This document shows, piece by piece, positions 24,565 through 33,228 of a stretch of 38,169 nucleotides of DNA (its first letter is position 1; every line of letters starts with the position of its first letter). Source of the DNA: Deltaproteobacteria bacterium (lineage in GTDB: Bacteria > Myxococcota_A > Polyangia > Fen-1088); the NCBI GenBank assembly GCA_016935975.1, contig JAFGPX010000110.1, forward strand, positions 1 through 38,169. Direction: 5' to 3'. The position numbers and the translations under genes were made by a program. The notes beneath the pieces were generated by a model. The model was not told the origin of the DNA and did no database searches. It saw only the letters and a program-made list of their open reading frames with translations.

Positions 24565-24580
24565 TTCGGTCATCCCGCTG

Positions 24581-24610
24581 TTGACTGGCGCGTGCGGGCG
24601 GCGGAAAATT
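24581..24610 (+). promoter_or_regulatory. Possible sigma-70 promoter before the secreted protein gene
   Basis: TTGACT, a 5/6 match to the -35 box, is followed after 18 bases by AAAATT. The -10 match is weak (3/6). It lies 50-80 bases before the ATG at 24661. Confidence 0.25.
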
Positions 24611-24660
24611 CGCCACGTTGCGATTGCCCCTGACTGCCCACTTGGTGGAAGGAGACGACG

Positions 24661-25185
24661 ATGAGAATCCTGATGGTCGGACTGGCGCTACTCGTTGCCA
24701 CGAATGCGAATCCCCTCTTCGCCAAGGGCGGCGGGCGTGACAAGGGGAAGAAGCCGGCGGCCGCCGCGGCCGACCCCAACGCGGTGGTTGCCAAGGCCCA
24801 CGGCGGCAAGGTGTGGATCATCACCGGATCGGCTCCCAGCACCGAGGGCGAGGATCTCTCCAAGTGGCTGTCCAACCACAAGCCGGCTGCCGAGGTGACC
24901 AAGAAGCCAACCGAGGAGCGTTGGCCGATCACCATCCTGGCCGTGTTCAAGAAGCGGCCGCTCAAGGGGCCAATAACGCTCCAATTCGTCGACAAGAAGG
25001 AGCCGGGCGTCCTGGTGGGCGAGGATTCCTCACAGACTTCCGGGGGCCCGTTGGTGTTCCAGGAGCCCTACGACATCGACGCCAACATCGGTTTCAACAA
25101 GGGGCATACCTACATCGTCAAGGTGGGCCAGCTCATCAAGAAGAGGTTCGTCACCTACGCCACCGGCGAGGTGACCCTCAAGTAG
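24661..25185 (+). CDS. Secreted hypothetical protein
   Basis: The predicted protein has 174 residues from an ATG with GGAAGGAG upstream. A signal peptide (MRILMVGLALLVATNANPLF, then a cut after FA) is followed by a basic Gly/Lys patch and an acidic-basic beta-rich domain of about 120 residues containing GKVWIITGSAPSTEGEDLSK and a C-terminal FVTYATGEVTLK. It has no Cys and no recognised family. It is probably periplasmic. The rlmD-type gene follows on the same strand within about 30 bases. Confidence 0.75.
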   Translation: MRILMVGLALLVATNANPLFAKGGGRDKGKKPAAAAADPNAVVAKAHGGKVWIITGSAPSTEGEDLSKWLSNHKPAAEVTKKPTEERWPITILAVFKKRPLKGPITLQFVDKKEPGVLVGEDSSQTSGGPLVFQEPYDIDANIGFNKGHTYIVKVGQLIKKRFVTYATGEVTLK

Positions 25186-25214
25186 AGTCGGCGTCGGCCC
25201 GCGCCCCGCGCGAA

Positions 25215-26630
25215 TTGACTTCCACGAAAGCAGGTGGCACGCATCCGCACCCCGGCGACGAGTTGAGCGTCACCGTGGAGCGATTGGCCTACGGTGGCGT
25301 AGGCGTCGCCCGCTTCCATGGTCTGACCGTCTTCGTGCGCGACAGCGTGCCGGGCGAGAGGGTGCGCGCGCGCGTCCGGAGGGTGTTTCGCCGACACGTC
25401 GAAGCCGAGCCGATCGCCATCGAAAGCCCCTCGCCCCACCGGGTTCCGCCCCGCTGCCGCCATGTCGGCGATGCCTGCGGGGGCTGCACTTGGCAGCACG
25501 TCTCCTATGCCGCGCAGCTCGCAGCCAAAGCCGATGCCGTGCGTGACAGCCTGGAGCGGCTCGGGGGCTTGCGCGACCTCCCCCTCCTGCCGATCCTGCC
25601 CGCGCCGGATGAGTTCCACTACCGCAACAAGATGGAGTTCGCCTTTCATCCCGACGGCATCCTGGGGCTCCATCCCCGCGAAGCCTGGTACGAAATCATT
25701 CCCCTGCGCGAGTGTCTCCTGGCCCCGCCGTTGATGATGTCGATCGTGCAGGCAGCCCGCCGGTTCGTCGAGGTGCACGGCATCTCCCTCTACCATCCCC
25801 GTACCCGGCAGGGGCTGCTGCGCGATCTCTGCGTCCGGCACGGCCGCGGCACGGGCGAGGTCTTGCTCGGCCTCGTGACCAGCCCCGGCGCCTTCCCGGA
25901 GGCGGAGGCCATGGCCGCCCACTTGGCCGACGTCGATCCTTGCATCAAGGGCGTCGTGCGCAGCATCCGGCGCGCACCCGACGGGGCGGCCCCGCCCAGC
26001 GAGACGCAATTGCTGCACGGCCGCGACCACATCACGGAAGTCGTCGCCGACCTGCGTTTCCGCATTCGCGTCGACACCTTCTTTCAGACGAACTCGGCGC
26101 AAGCCGAGCGTCTGGTCGAGGTGGTCATGGGCCTGGCCGGGGACGTCGCGGGCGCGCAGGTCGTGGACGTCTACTCGGGCGTCGGTCTGTTCAGTCTGGC
26201 CCTGGCCGCCGCGGGAGCGCACGTGCTCGGCGTGGAGGTGGTCGGCACCGCGGTCGAGGACGCGCGCCGCAACGCCGCCCAGAACGGCCTTGCCACACTG
26301 ACCTTCCACGCGGGCGACGCGCGCAAGGTGCTGGCCGAGGTCCTGCCCGCCGGGCTCGGGCCGAAGGTGCTGCTCCTCGATCCGCCGCGGGCGGGCGCCG
26401 GCGGCAAGGTCATGCGCCGCGTGGCGCGCGCCGGCCCAGAGCGCATCCTCTACGTCTCATGCAACCCCACCACCTTGGCGCGCGACCTCGTCGAGCTGCG
26501 CCCCTTCGGCTACCGCATCACCGCAGTCCAACCCCTCGATCTCTTCCCCCAGACCTACCACGTCGAGACGGTCGTGGCGCTGGAGCGCGGGACCGCGCCG
26601 ACGACCGACACGGAAAAGAGCACCTCGTGA
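25215..26630 (+). CDS. rlmD: 23S rRNA (uracil-5-)-methyltransferase, RlmD/RumA type
   Basis: The predicted protein has about 471 residues from a TTG at 25215; another TTG at 25266 is possible, and neither has a clear ribosome-binding site. An N-terminal TRAM domain (SVTVERLAYGGVGVARFHGL) is followed by iron-sulfur cysteines (CRHVGDACGGCTWQ, then Cys in LRECLLAPP). The SAM-binding motif is VVDVYSGVGLFSLALA, the catalytic Cys is in YVSCNPTTLARDL, and the general base Glu is in HVETVVAL. It methylates C5 of a uracil in 23S rRNA (U1939 in E. coli for RlmD). A tRNA or U747 target (TrmA, RlmC) is possible. pgm follows 53 bases downstream. Confidence 0.9.
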   Translation: MTSTKAGGTHPHPGDELSVTVERLAYGGVGVARFHGLTVFVRDSVPGERVRARVRRVFRRHVEAEPIAIESPSPHRVPPRCRHVGDACGGCTWQHVSYAAQLAAKADAVRDSLERLGGLRDLPLLPILPAPDEFHYRNKMEFAFHPDGILGLHPREAWYEIIPLRECLLAPPLMMSIVQAARRFVEVHGISLYHPRTRQGLLRDLCVRHGRGTGEVLLGLVTSPGAFPEAEAMAAHLADVDPCIKGVVRSIRRAPDGAAPPSETQLLHGRDHITEVVADLRFRIRVDTFFQTNSAQAERLVEVVMGLAGDVAGAQVVDVYSGVGLFSLALAAAGAHVLGVEVVGTAVEDARRNAAQNGLATLTFHAGDARKVLAEVLPAGLGPKVLLLDPPRAGAGGKVMRRVARAGPERILYVSCNPTTLARDLVELRPFGYRITAVQPLDLFPQTYHVETVVALERGTAPTTDTEKSTS

Positions 26631-26683
26631 TCGCCGATCCCCCGCACCCCGGTTCGTGTAACCTGCAAAACGAAGGAGAGCTG

Positions 26684-28336
26684 ATGCTGCACGAACTTGC
26701 CGGCCAACCCGCGCCCTCCCACATCCTCGTGGACGTCGGTCGCTTGACCGACGCCTACTTCGCCAGGCAGCCCGACGTGAGCACCCCCGCGCAACTCGTC
26801 AGCTTCGGCACCAGCGGCCATCGCGGCTCGTCCCTGCTGGGTTCGTTCAATGAGGCCCACATCCTCGCCATCACGCAGGCCATCTGCAAATACCGCGGGC
26901 AACAGGGTATCGACGGACCGCTCTTTCTGGGAAAGGACACCCATGCGCTGTCCTCGCCCGCCGAACGCACCGTGCTGGAGGTGCTGGCCGCCAACTCGGT
27001 GGTGACCGTCATGCAACGCGAAGATGGTTTCACGCCCACGCCGGCCGTCTCGCACGCCATCCTGACCGCCAACCGCGGCAAACGGTCGGGACTCGCCGAC
27101 GGCATCGTTGTGACGCCGTCGCACAACCCGCCACCCGACGGTGGCATCAAGTACAACCCGCCCCACGGAGGGCCGGCCGACAACCGGGTGACGGACTGGA
27201 TACAGGAGCGCGCGAACCGGCTTCTGCGTGACGGCACCAAGGGGGTGCGCCGCTTGCCCTACGCGGCCGCGCGCAACGCGGCCACCACTCGGCAAGAGGA
27301 TCTCGTGGGGCCGTACGTCGCGGATCTGGCCAGTGTCGTAGACATGGATCTCATCCGCCAGGCCAGGATTCGCTGCGGCGTCGACCCCTTGGGCGGAGCC
27401 TCGCTCGCCTACTGGCAGGCCATCGCGGAGCGCTGGCGGCTGGATCTGGAGGTCGTCAACCAGACCGTGGACCCGCGCTTCGCCTTCATGACCGTGGACC
27501 GCGACGGCGAGATTCGCATGGACTGCTCGAGTCCGTACGCCATGGCGAAGCTGGTCGAGCTGCGCGGTTCCTACCAGGTCGCCTTCGGCAACGATCCGGA
27601 CTCCGATCGCCACGGCATCGTCGTCCCGGGCGCCGGCCTGCTCAACCCCAACCACTATCTCGCCGTGGCCATCCGCTACCTCTTTGCCCGCCGGACGAAC
27701 TGGCCGAAGAACGCCGCCGTCGGCAAGACCCTGGTGTCGAGCGCCATCATCGACCGAGTGGTCGCAGAGCTCGGACGCGGTCTCCGCGAAGTGCCCGTCG
27801 GGTTCAAGTGGTTCGTCGACGACCTGCTCGATGGCACGATAGGCTTCGGCGGCGAGGAGAGCGCCGGGGCCAGCTTCCTGCGCCAAGACGGCAACGTGTG
27901 GACCACGGACAAAGATGGCATTCTCCTGGCACTGCTGGCGGCCGAGATCACCGCGGCTACCGACAAGGATCCTGGACAACACTACGCCGAGATCACCGCC
28001 GCGCACGGCAGCCCGCTCTACACCCGCATCGACCGGCCCGCGACGCCGGCAGAGAAGAAGAAGCTCAAGCAGCTCTCGCCAGCTCAGGTCAGAAGCTCCT
28101 CGCTGGCCGGCGAGCCCATCACCGCCATCCTGACCAAGGCCCCCGGCAACGGCGAGCCCATCGGCGGCCTCAAGGTGGTAGCCGAAAGCGGCTGGTTCGC
28201 GGCGAGGCCGTCGGGCACGGAGAGCGTCTACAAGCTCTACGCCGAGAGCTTCGGCGGGAAAGCCCATCTCGACCAGATCGTTTCCGAGGCGAGCGGCATC
28301 GTGGCCACCGCGCTGGCCGGGCCCGAGCCGAAGTAG
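26684..28336 (+). CDS. pgm: Phosphoglucomutase (alpha-D-glucose type)
   Basis: The predicted protein has 550 residues from the ATG at 26684, preceded by AAGGAGAG at 26673-26680. The active-site Ser146 lies in VTPSHNPPPDGGIKYNPPHG, the same position as the phosphoserine of E. coli Pgm. The metal-binding loop is GNDPDSDRHG, the sugar-binding loop contains GEESAGASF, and the C-terminal phosphate site is RPSGTE. It interconverts glucose 1-phosphate and glucose 6-phosphate, linking central metabolism to nucleotide-sugar and glycan synthesis. It fits a region rich in envelope and glycosyltransferase genes, but no direct operon link is shown. Confidence 0.97.
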   Translation: MLHELAGQPAPSHILVDVGRLTDAYFARQPDVSTPAQLVSFGTSGHRGSSLLGSFNEAHILAITQAICKYRGQQGIDGPLFLGKDTHALSSPAERTVLEVLAANSVVTVMQREDGFTPTPAVSHAILTANRGKRSGLADGIVVTPSHNPPPDGGIKYNPPHGGPADNRVTDWIQERANRLLRDGTKGVRRLPYAAARNAATTRQEDLVGPYVADLASVVDMDLIRQARIRCGVDPLGGASLAYWQAIAERWRLDLEVVNQTVDPRFAFMTVDRDGEIRMDCSSPYAMAKLVELRGSYQVAFGNDPDSDRHGIVVPGAGLLNPNHYLAVAIRYLFARRTNWPKNAAVGKTLVSSAIIDRVVAELGRGLREVPVGFKWFVDDLLDGTIGFGGEESAGASFLRQDGNVWTTDKDGILLALLAAEITAATDKDPGQHYAEITAAHGSPLYTRIDRPATPAEKKKLKQLSPAQVRSSSLAGEPITAILTKAPGNGEPIGGLKVVAESGWFAARPSGTESVYKLYAESFGGKAHLDQIVSEASGIVATALAGPEPK

Positions 28337-28405
28337 CCCGGGCAGCTCCGGTTGCCATCACCTTTTTGCCTGCCTGTGCAATGGGGAATAAGGTTGCAGG
28401 GATCG

Positions 28406-30508
28406 ATGAAGTCCGCCGCACTCCCCCTCACCCTTGCCCTGCTGCCCCTGCTGGGCAGCCACGGCTGCCACCACAGCCCCCCGTCACCGCCGTCGTCGGT
28501 GCCCACCCGGACCCTGCCGACGGCCGCACCGGCGTCCGGCATTTCGACCGCGACGACGACCGCGCGGCCGACGGGGGCGGCACCCGCGACCGCGCCGGCC
28601 ACCACGCCCCAACCCGCGCTTTCCGACACCGATGCCATCGTCATCCACGACGGCAAGGAAAACCGCATCGACGCCGAGGCCGCCCGCCGGTCGGGCTACA
28701 CCATCATCGACTTCAGCGACGACTGGACGCCCTTCATTTTCGCCCCCCACAAGGGCCCGGACGGCACGGTCATGAACAACCGCTACCGGCGCGTGTTCCT
28801 GGGCCTGGCCAACGACACCCTGGACGAGGACGGCGAGCCGCTGCCTTCGGGCGAGAAGAACTACCTCGAGCTCTACGGCATCCCGCCCTCGATGAATGTG
28901 CTGCGCGCGCGCTTTCTTGCCGACGAGCAGCAAACCTGCCACGCCACCATCAGTCTGGAGGTTCTGGAAGAGGTCGAGACCATCGCCTACATCGCACCTC
29001 AGAAGCTCAAGGCCGCGGAACGGAAGACGGCCCACCTGCGGCGCGAGCTCGAGCAGGCGCGCGCCAAGCTCAAGGTCGCGAGCTACGCCGACCTGGCCGA
29101 GAAGGCTCCGAGCCTCGCTGCCAAGGTGAAGGCGTACGAGCGCCGTGTCGCGGAGAAGGCCGCCATGACCGAGGCCGAGAAGCGGCTGGCGTGCGAGGGG
29201 ATGTTCCAGAAGAAGCCACGCCACGCGCCCGGCGTCTACGACGACGCCATGCGCCTGGCGGTAAAGCGCTTCCAGCAGAAGAACATGATCTACGAGTCCC
29301 ATTATCTACGCGCCAAGACCATGGACGCGCTGGCTCGACCACCACTGGCCAACGATCACCTGGCCTTCATGCGTGTGCTGCGCGAGCGCGTGGTGGACGC
29401 CGCCGGCGTGGTCGAGGACGGCAGCGTCGCGGGCAAAGCGGGCGCTCCGAGCTACACGGCAAAGTCGGGCAAGGCGAGGCAGGTGCGCAATCTGGTCGAC
29501 GAGTTGACCGCGGCCGCGGCCGAACAGCTGGGACTCGCCACACAGGAGGGCTCGCTGGCCTTCTTCAAGCGGCACAAGGCGGCCGACTTCAAGAAGATGC
29601 GCGTGGCGGTGCGCCTACCGACGCTGCCCGAGTACTACGGCCCCGACATGGATCTGTCCATCGTCATCGACCGCGGCGACGTGTGGTACGACCTGCCCTG
29701 GGACGACCAAGGTGTGCGCCACCCGCAACCGCGCCGACGCTACCCCAGCTTCCACCTCTACCTGAAGTACGACAACCAACGCATCCCCCTGGTGCGCTGG
29801 CGGACCACCATCGGCGGTTGGCGAGCCGAGCAGGCCTCCGACGGCTACGAGTACTTCCGCTACAAGGGCTCCGACGTCGGCTCGCGCGTCATCCGCAACA
29901 TCGTCGCGGGGCCGGTGTGGATCGCGCCGGAGTCGACGCCGATCCGTTCGTTGCTCAAGATGAAGGACGTGCGCGGGAGGTGGCAGCGCGTGGTCAACTA
30001 CGACGAACTGGGCCCCGGCTACCTCTCGGCCTACGGGTTGGTGGCGGGCTACTTCGTCTCCCCCGGCCGCGGTGGCAGGCCCGACTGGGACAACGGCATC
30101 CGCGCCCATGGCTCGTCGAACTACCTGTCGATCTACAGCTCCGAGGGCTACTCGCACGGCTGTCACCGCCTGCCCAACCACCTGGCCATCCGCCTGTACT
30201 CGTTCATCCTGCGTCACCGGCCCATGACCGTGCTCGGCGACCAGGGCATGGGCTTCGCCCGCCAGTTCCTGGCCAAGAACGACGTCTACGAGATCCGCCT
30301 GCCCTCGCGCGGCTACTCCTATCTGCTCGAGCCGCCGCTGCCCGTCGAGGTGCTCGTGGGCGACATCCGGGGCACGCTCAAGACGCCGGTCACGACCTAC
30401 GTCCCGAAGCCGGGCATCGACTACCCTGGGCCGCCGCCGCCCGTGCGTGCCTCGGATGAAGACAAGGAGAGCAAAGGAGCCGCGCCACGATCGGAGGCCG
30501 AAGAATGA
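28406..30508 (+). CDS. L,D-transpeptidase (YkuD) family lipoprotein or exported protein
   Basis: The predicted protein has 700 residues. The ATG at 28406, with AGGG upstream, begins an export signal (MKSAALPLTLALLPLL) ending at a Cys in SHGCHHS that resembles a weak lipobox. A Pro/Thr/Ala linker runs to about residue 75. The middle region includes a coiled-coil segment (AERKTAHLRRELEQARAKLK) and a peptidoglycan-binding-like helix pair (DDAMRLAVKRFQQKNM) near 285-305. The YkuD catalytic motif is RAHGSSNYLSIYSSEGYSHG with His568, ending in Cys586 (SHGCHRL). These enzymes form 3-3 cross-links or attach proteins to peptidoglycan in the periplasm. It is coupled to the next gene by an ATGA overlap. 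Confidence 0.9.
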   Translation: MKSAALPLTLALLPLLGSHGCHHSPPSPPSSVPTRTLPTAAPASGISTATTTARPTGAAPATAPATTPQPALSDTDAIVIHDGKENRIDAEAARRSGYTIIDFSDDWTPFIFAPHKGPDGTVMNNRYRRVFLGLANDTLDEDGEPLPSGEKNYLELYGIPPSMNVLRARFLADEQQTCHATISLEVLEEVETIAYIAPQKLKAAERKTAHLRRELEQARAKLKVASYADLAEKAPSLAAKVKAYERRVAEKAAMTEAEKRLACEGMFQKKPRHAPGVYDDAMRLAVKRFQQKNMIYESHYLRAKTMDALARPPLANDHLAFMRVLRERVVDAAGVVEDGSVAGKAGAPSYTAKSGKARQVRNLVDELTAAAAEQLGLATQEGSLAFFKRHKAADFKKMRVAVRLPTLPEYYGPDMDLSIVIDRGDVWYDLPWDDQGVRHPQPRRRYPSFHLYLKYDNQRIPLVRWRTTIGGWRAEQASDGYEYFRYKGSDVGSRVIRNIVAGPVWIAPESTPIRSLLKMKDVRGRWQRVVNYDELGPGYLSAYGLVAGYFVSPGRGGRPDWDNGIRAHGSSNYLSIYSSEGYSHGCHRLPNHLAIRLYSFILRHRPMTVLGDQGMGFARQFLAKNDVYEIRLPSRGYSYLLEPPLPVEVLVGDIRGTLKTPVTTYVPKPGIDYPGPPPPVRASDEDKESKGAAPRSEAEE

Positions 30509-30984
30509 GAAAGCGCAAGAAGCAAGCGGCCTGGTCCGCCGGGCGCCAACTCGCCGTCGCGGCAGCCTGCGCCGTGGGGCTCGCCTCGCTGGCCGGCTGG
30601 GCCGCGAGCAGAGGCAAACTGTCGGCCGCGAAAGCCGACGACACGAAGAGCGTTCCCCAGGACGCCGGAGCACCCACAACCAAGCCCGACACCGTGCGCA
30701 TCCTCATCCACACGGTCCCGCCGCGCAAAGCGCGGGTCAAATGGGGGCCGAAAACCCTGGGCACCATCCCGGCGCCACGCCCGCTGGTGGTGGAACGGCC
30801 GCGCGACAGCGGCCCGCTCGACCTGGTGATTCGCGCCGCCGGCTATCTGCCGGTCCACACGCGTGCCTACACCTTCACGGACTCGCGGGTGGCCGTGAAG
30901 CTGACGCCGCCTTCGGAGAAGAACAAGCTCTTCGGCTATCGCGAAGAGCCGCCAACCCCCGACGGCGGCGTGCCCGGACCCTAG
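30505..30984 (+). CDS. Membrane-anchored PEGA-like protein
   Basis: The predicted protein has 159 residues. Its ATG overlaps the TGA of the L,D-transpeptidase gene (30505-30508), so the two are co-translated. A basic cytoplasmic start (MRKRKKQAAWSAGRQ) and one membrane helix at about residues 16-35 precede a region (RILIHTVPPRKARVKWGPKT, then PLDLVIRAAGYLPVHTRAYT) with the beta-hairpin pattern of PEGA domains, which are found on surface proteins of myxobacteria. A short acidic/Pro tail ends the protein. Role alongside the transpeptidase is inferred from the coupling only. Confidence 0.8.
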   Translation: MRKRKKQAAWSAGRQLAVAAACAVGLASLAGWAASRGKLSAAKADDTKSVPQDAGAPTTKPDTVRILIHTVPPRKARVKWGPKTLGTIPAPRPLVVERPRDSGPLDLVIRAAGYLPVHTRAYTFTDSRVAVKLTPPSEKNKLFGYREEPPTPDGGVPGP

Positions 30985-31278
30985 CTACGGCTCGTCGGGT
31001 AATTGCGAGCCGCCCGCAGGGCCGGCCCGCGGGTCGCGGTTGGCGTGAGCGAGGGCGAGGGCGAGTTCGTGGGCGTTTCGCGGCAGACGCGGGCCGCGGG
31101 CCGCGCACGCTCACGTTCGCGCGAGCCACCCACGCGCCCCGCGCTCCGAACACGCTCACGCTACCGCTGCCGGGCACGCTGGTCGGCTGGCCCTGACCCC
31201 GAAGCCCTCTCGCCCATGGGCGCCCGCGTCGTGGGCATGGCGGCCAGGCGGTCGAGCATCCGAATTCCCCGACACGCT
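30985..31278. other. GC-rich non-coding region between convergent genes
   Basis: These 294 bases lie between the PEGA-like gene and the stop of the TMTC-like gene. A hairpin with 7-bp arms (CGGCTCG, 11-base loop, CGAGCCG at 30988-31012) sits right after the plus-strand stop and may terminate it, though no T-run follows. The rest is low-complexity GC sequence with GCGAGGGCGAGGGCGAG and repeated ACGCTCACG-type words. I see no gene in it. Confidence 0.5.
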
Positions 31279-33216
31279 CTACCTGTGCCCATCGTCCGCC
31301 CGTGCGCCCGGGCGGGCGCCCAGGACGTTCTCCAGGTTGTGCCGGGCCCGCTCGTGACTCGGCTTGAGCCGTAGCGCCTCCTGGAACTCCGCGACGGCTT
31401 CGCCGCGGCGGCCTTGCTCGACGAGAACGAGTCCCAGGTTGTTGTGGGCATCGGGATTGCCTGGCGCAAGCACCAGGGATTTGCGGAAGGCGGCGCCGGC
31501 CGCCTCCAGATCCCCCAGCATGGCGTGCGCCATGCCCAAGTTGTAGTACGCCGGCGCATTCGCGCGATCGATGGCCAGCGCGCGCTCGAAACGCGCGATG
31601 GCCTCTGGGATTCGCCCCTTGCGGCCCAGCACCGTCCCAATGCCCAAGTGAGCGTCCGCCAGCCCGGGGTCGATGCCGAGTGCCCTCTCGTATGCGGCGA
31701 TGGCTTCGTCGAAGCGCCCCTTCTTGTCGAGAGCCGTGCCGAGCTGGTAGTGCGACTCCGCGGCGCCCGGGTTCTGCCCAAGCGCGGCCTCGAGGTGCGC
31801 GATGGCCTGGTCGACCTTGCCTTGGCGTTTGCACACCACCCCAAGCGCGGCGAGCGCCGCATACGAACCCGGAGCCGCCGCCAGGCTGAGCCGCAATTCC
31901 CGGTAGGCCTCGTCGAGCTTCCCCTTCTCGTTCAGGGCCAGGCCCAGCTTGTAGTGGGAAGTGCCCGAGCCGCCGGTTACCGCAACCGCACGCCGAAAAA
32001 GGGTTTCGCCGTCCCGCCAATGGCCGATCTCTCGATAGGTGAAAAGGGCATAGCCCAGCGTCGAGCCTGCCGCCAGCACCGCCAGGCCCCGAGCCAGGCG
32101 CCGCCGCTCGCCGGCCAGCTCGACGAGCCCCCAGGTCGCGAGCAGCACTAGACCGAGCATCGGCAGGTACATGTAGCGGTCGGCCATGGTCTGCTGGCCC
32201 ACCTGCACGATGCCGATGACCGGCACCAGCATGCCGACGAACCAGAGCCAGCCGACGAGCAAATAGGGTCGCCGCCCTCGGCGCGCCACGACCGCAACCG
32301 TAACGGCCAGCAGGAACAGGCTGGAGCCAATCACCTCCGCCGGCGACCAGCCGCCCCGAAACGGATAGAGCACCGCCAGATCCGCGGGCCAGAGCAGCTT
32401 GCTCGCGTAGCGAGCGTAGGAAACCACCAGGTTCTGCGCGCGATCCCCGACCGGCAGTTGCACGAGGTCGGCCATGCCGCCGCCGGCCCGCTGCACGCAG
32501 AAGGTGACGATCGCGGAGGCGATTGACAGAAGCAAGAAGGGCACCTTCTCGAGCAACAGCCTGCGGACGCCCATGGTCTGCCACCGCAGGAGCGGCCAGT
32601 AGTCGAGCAGCAGCAGGACAGCCGGGAGCGTGACGAGCATGGGCTTGGCCAGAAGGCCCAGGGCGAACCAAAGCAGGGACAGTCCGTAGCTCAGCTTGCG
32701 CCGGCCGCCTGCGTGTCTCGCGTAGCCGGCGTAGGCCCAAAGCGACAGCAGAAAGAAGAGCGCGCAAAGGACGTCCTTGCGCTCCGCGACCCACGCGACC
32801 GACTGCACGTGCAACGGGTGCAGCCCGAAGATGGCGGCTACGACCAGGGCCCGCCCCATCGCCCCGGTCAAGCGCAGCAACAGCGCGAAGACCAGCAGCG
32901 CGTTGCCAACATGCAGGACCACGCTGGTCAGGTGATGCCCCCAGGGCCGCAGTCCGTAGAGCTGGTAGTCCAGCATGTGCGATAGCCAGGTCAGGGGATG
33001 CCAGTTGCTGGCCATGGAGCTCGAGAACGCCCATGCGACGCCCGCCGGTCCGAGCCCCTGTCGCAGGTGCACGTTCTCGGTGACGTAGACGTCGTCGTCG
33101 TAGTTGACGAAGCCGTTGCCGACCGCCGCGGCAAAGGTCGCGGACACTGCCAGCGCCAGCAACAAGGCGGCAAGCAGCGCCTTGCCGGTGCGGGACGCGG
33201 CAGGAGGCTCGGCCAT
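31279..33216 (-). CDS. TMTC-like GT-C glycosyltransferase with C-terminal TPRs
   Basis: The predicted protein has 645 residues from the ATG at 33216. About ten or more membrane helices occupy the first 390 residues, with the acidic loop GFVNYDDDVYVTEN near residue 36 and the family motif WVAERKDVLCALFFLLSL. This resembles the TMTC/DUF1736 group of GT-C proteins, which in eukaryotes O-mannosylate proteins using dolichyl-phosphate mannose. From about residue 405 six TPR units follow (e.g. HYKLGLALNEKGKLDEAYRE, AYYNLGMAHAMLGDLEAAGA), a likely acceptor-binding platform outside the membrane. Transfer of a sugar to protein is inferred from the family. It lies 12 bases past the stop of the sulfatase-like gene. 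Confidence 0.88.
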   Translation of the reverse strand: MAEPPAASRTGKALLAALLLALAVSATFAAAVGNGFVNYDDDVYVTENVHLRQGLGPAGVAWAFSSSMASNWHPLTWLSHMLDYQLYGLRPWGHHLTSVVLHVGNALLVFALLLRLTGAMGRALVVAAIFGLHPLHVQSVAWVAERKDVLCALFFLLSLWAYAGYARHAGGRRKLSYGLSLLWFALGLLAKPMLVTLPAVLLLLDYWPLLRWQTMGVRRLLLEKVPFLLLSIASAIVTFCVQRAGGGMADLVQLPVGDRAQNLVVSYARYASKLLWPADLAVLYPFRGGWSPAEVIGSSLFLLAVTVAVVARRGRRPYLLVGWLWFVGMLVPVIGIVQVGQQTMADRYMYLPMLGLVLLATWGLVELAGERRRLARGLAVLAAGSTLGYALFTYREIGHWRDGETLFRRAVAVTGGSGTSHYKLGLALNEKGKLDEAYRELRLSLAAAPGSYAALAALGVVCKRQGKVDQAIAHLEAALGQNPGAAESHYQLGTALDKKGRFDEAIAAYERALGIDPGLADAHLGIGTVLGRKGRIPEAIARFERALAIDRANAPAYYNLGMAHAMLGDLEAAGAAFRKSLVLAPGNPDAHNNLGLVLVEQGRRGEAVAEFQEALRLKPSHERARHNLENVLGARPGARADDGHR

Positions 33217-33228
33217 CGTGGCCGCAGC

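Noticed and set aside
27808-30459. A long plus-strand frame (883 codons) across the pgm and L,D-transpeptidase genes
   Set aside because: Arg/Pro/Gly-rich with no domain, overlapping two well-supported genes in another frame.
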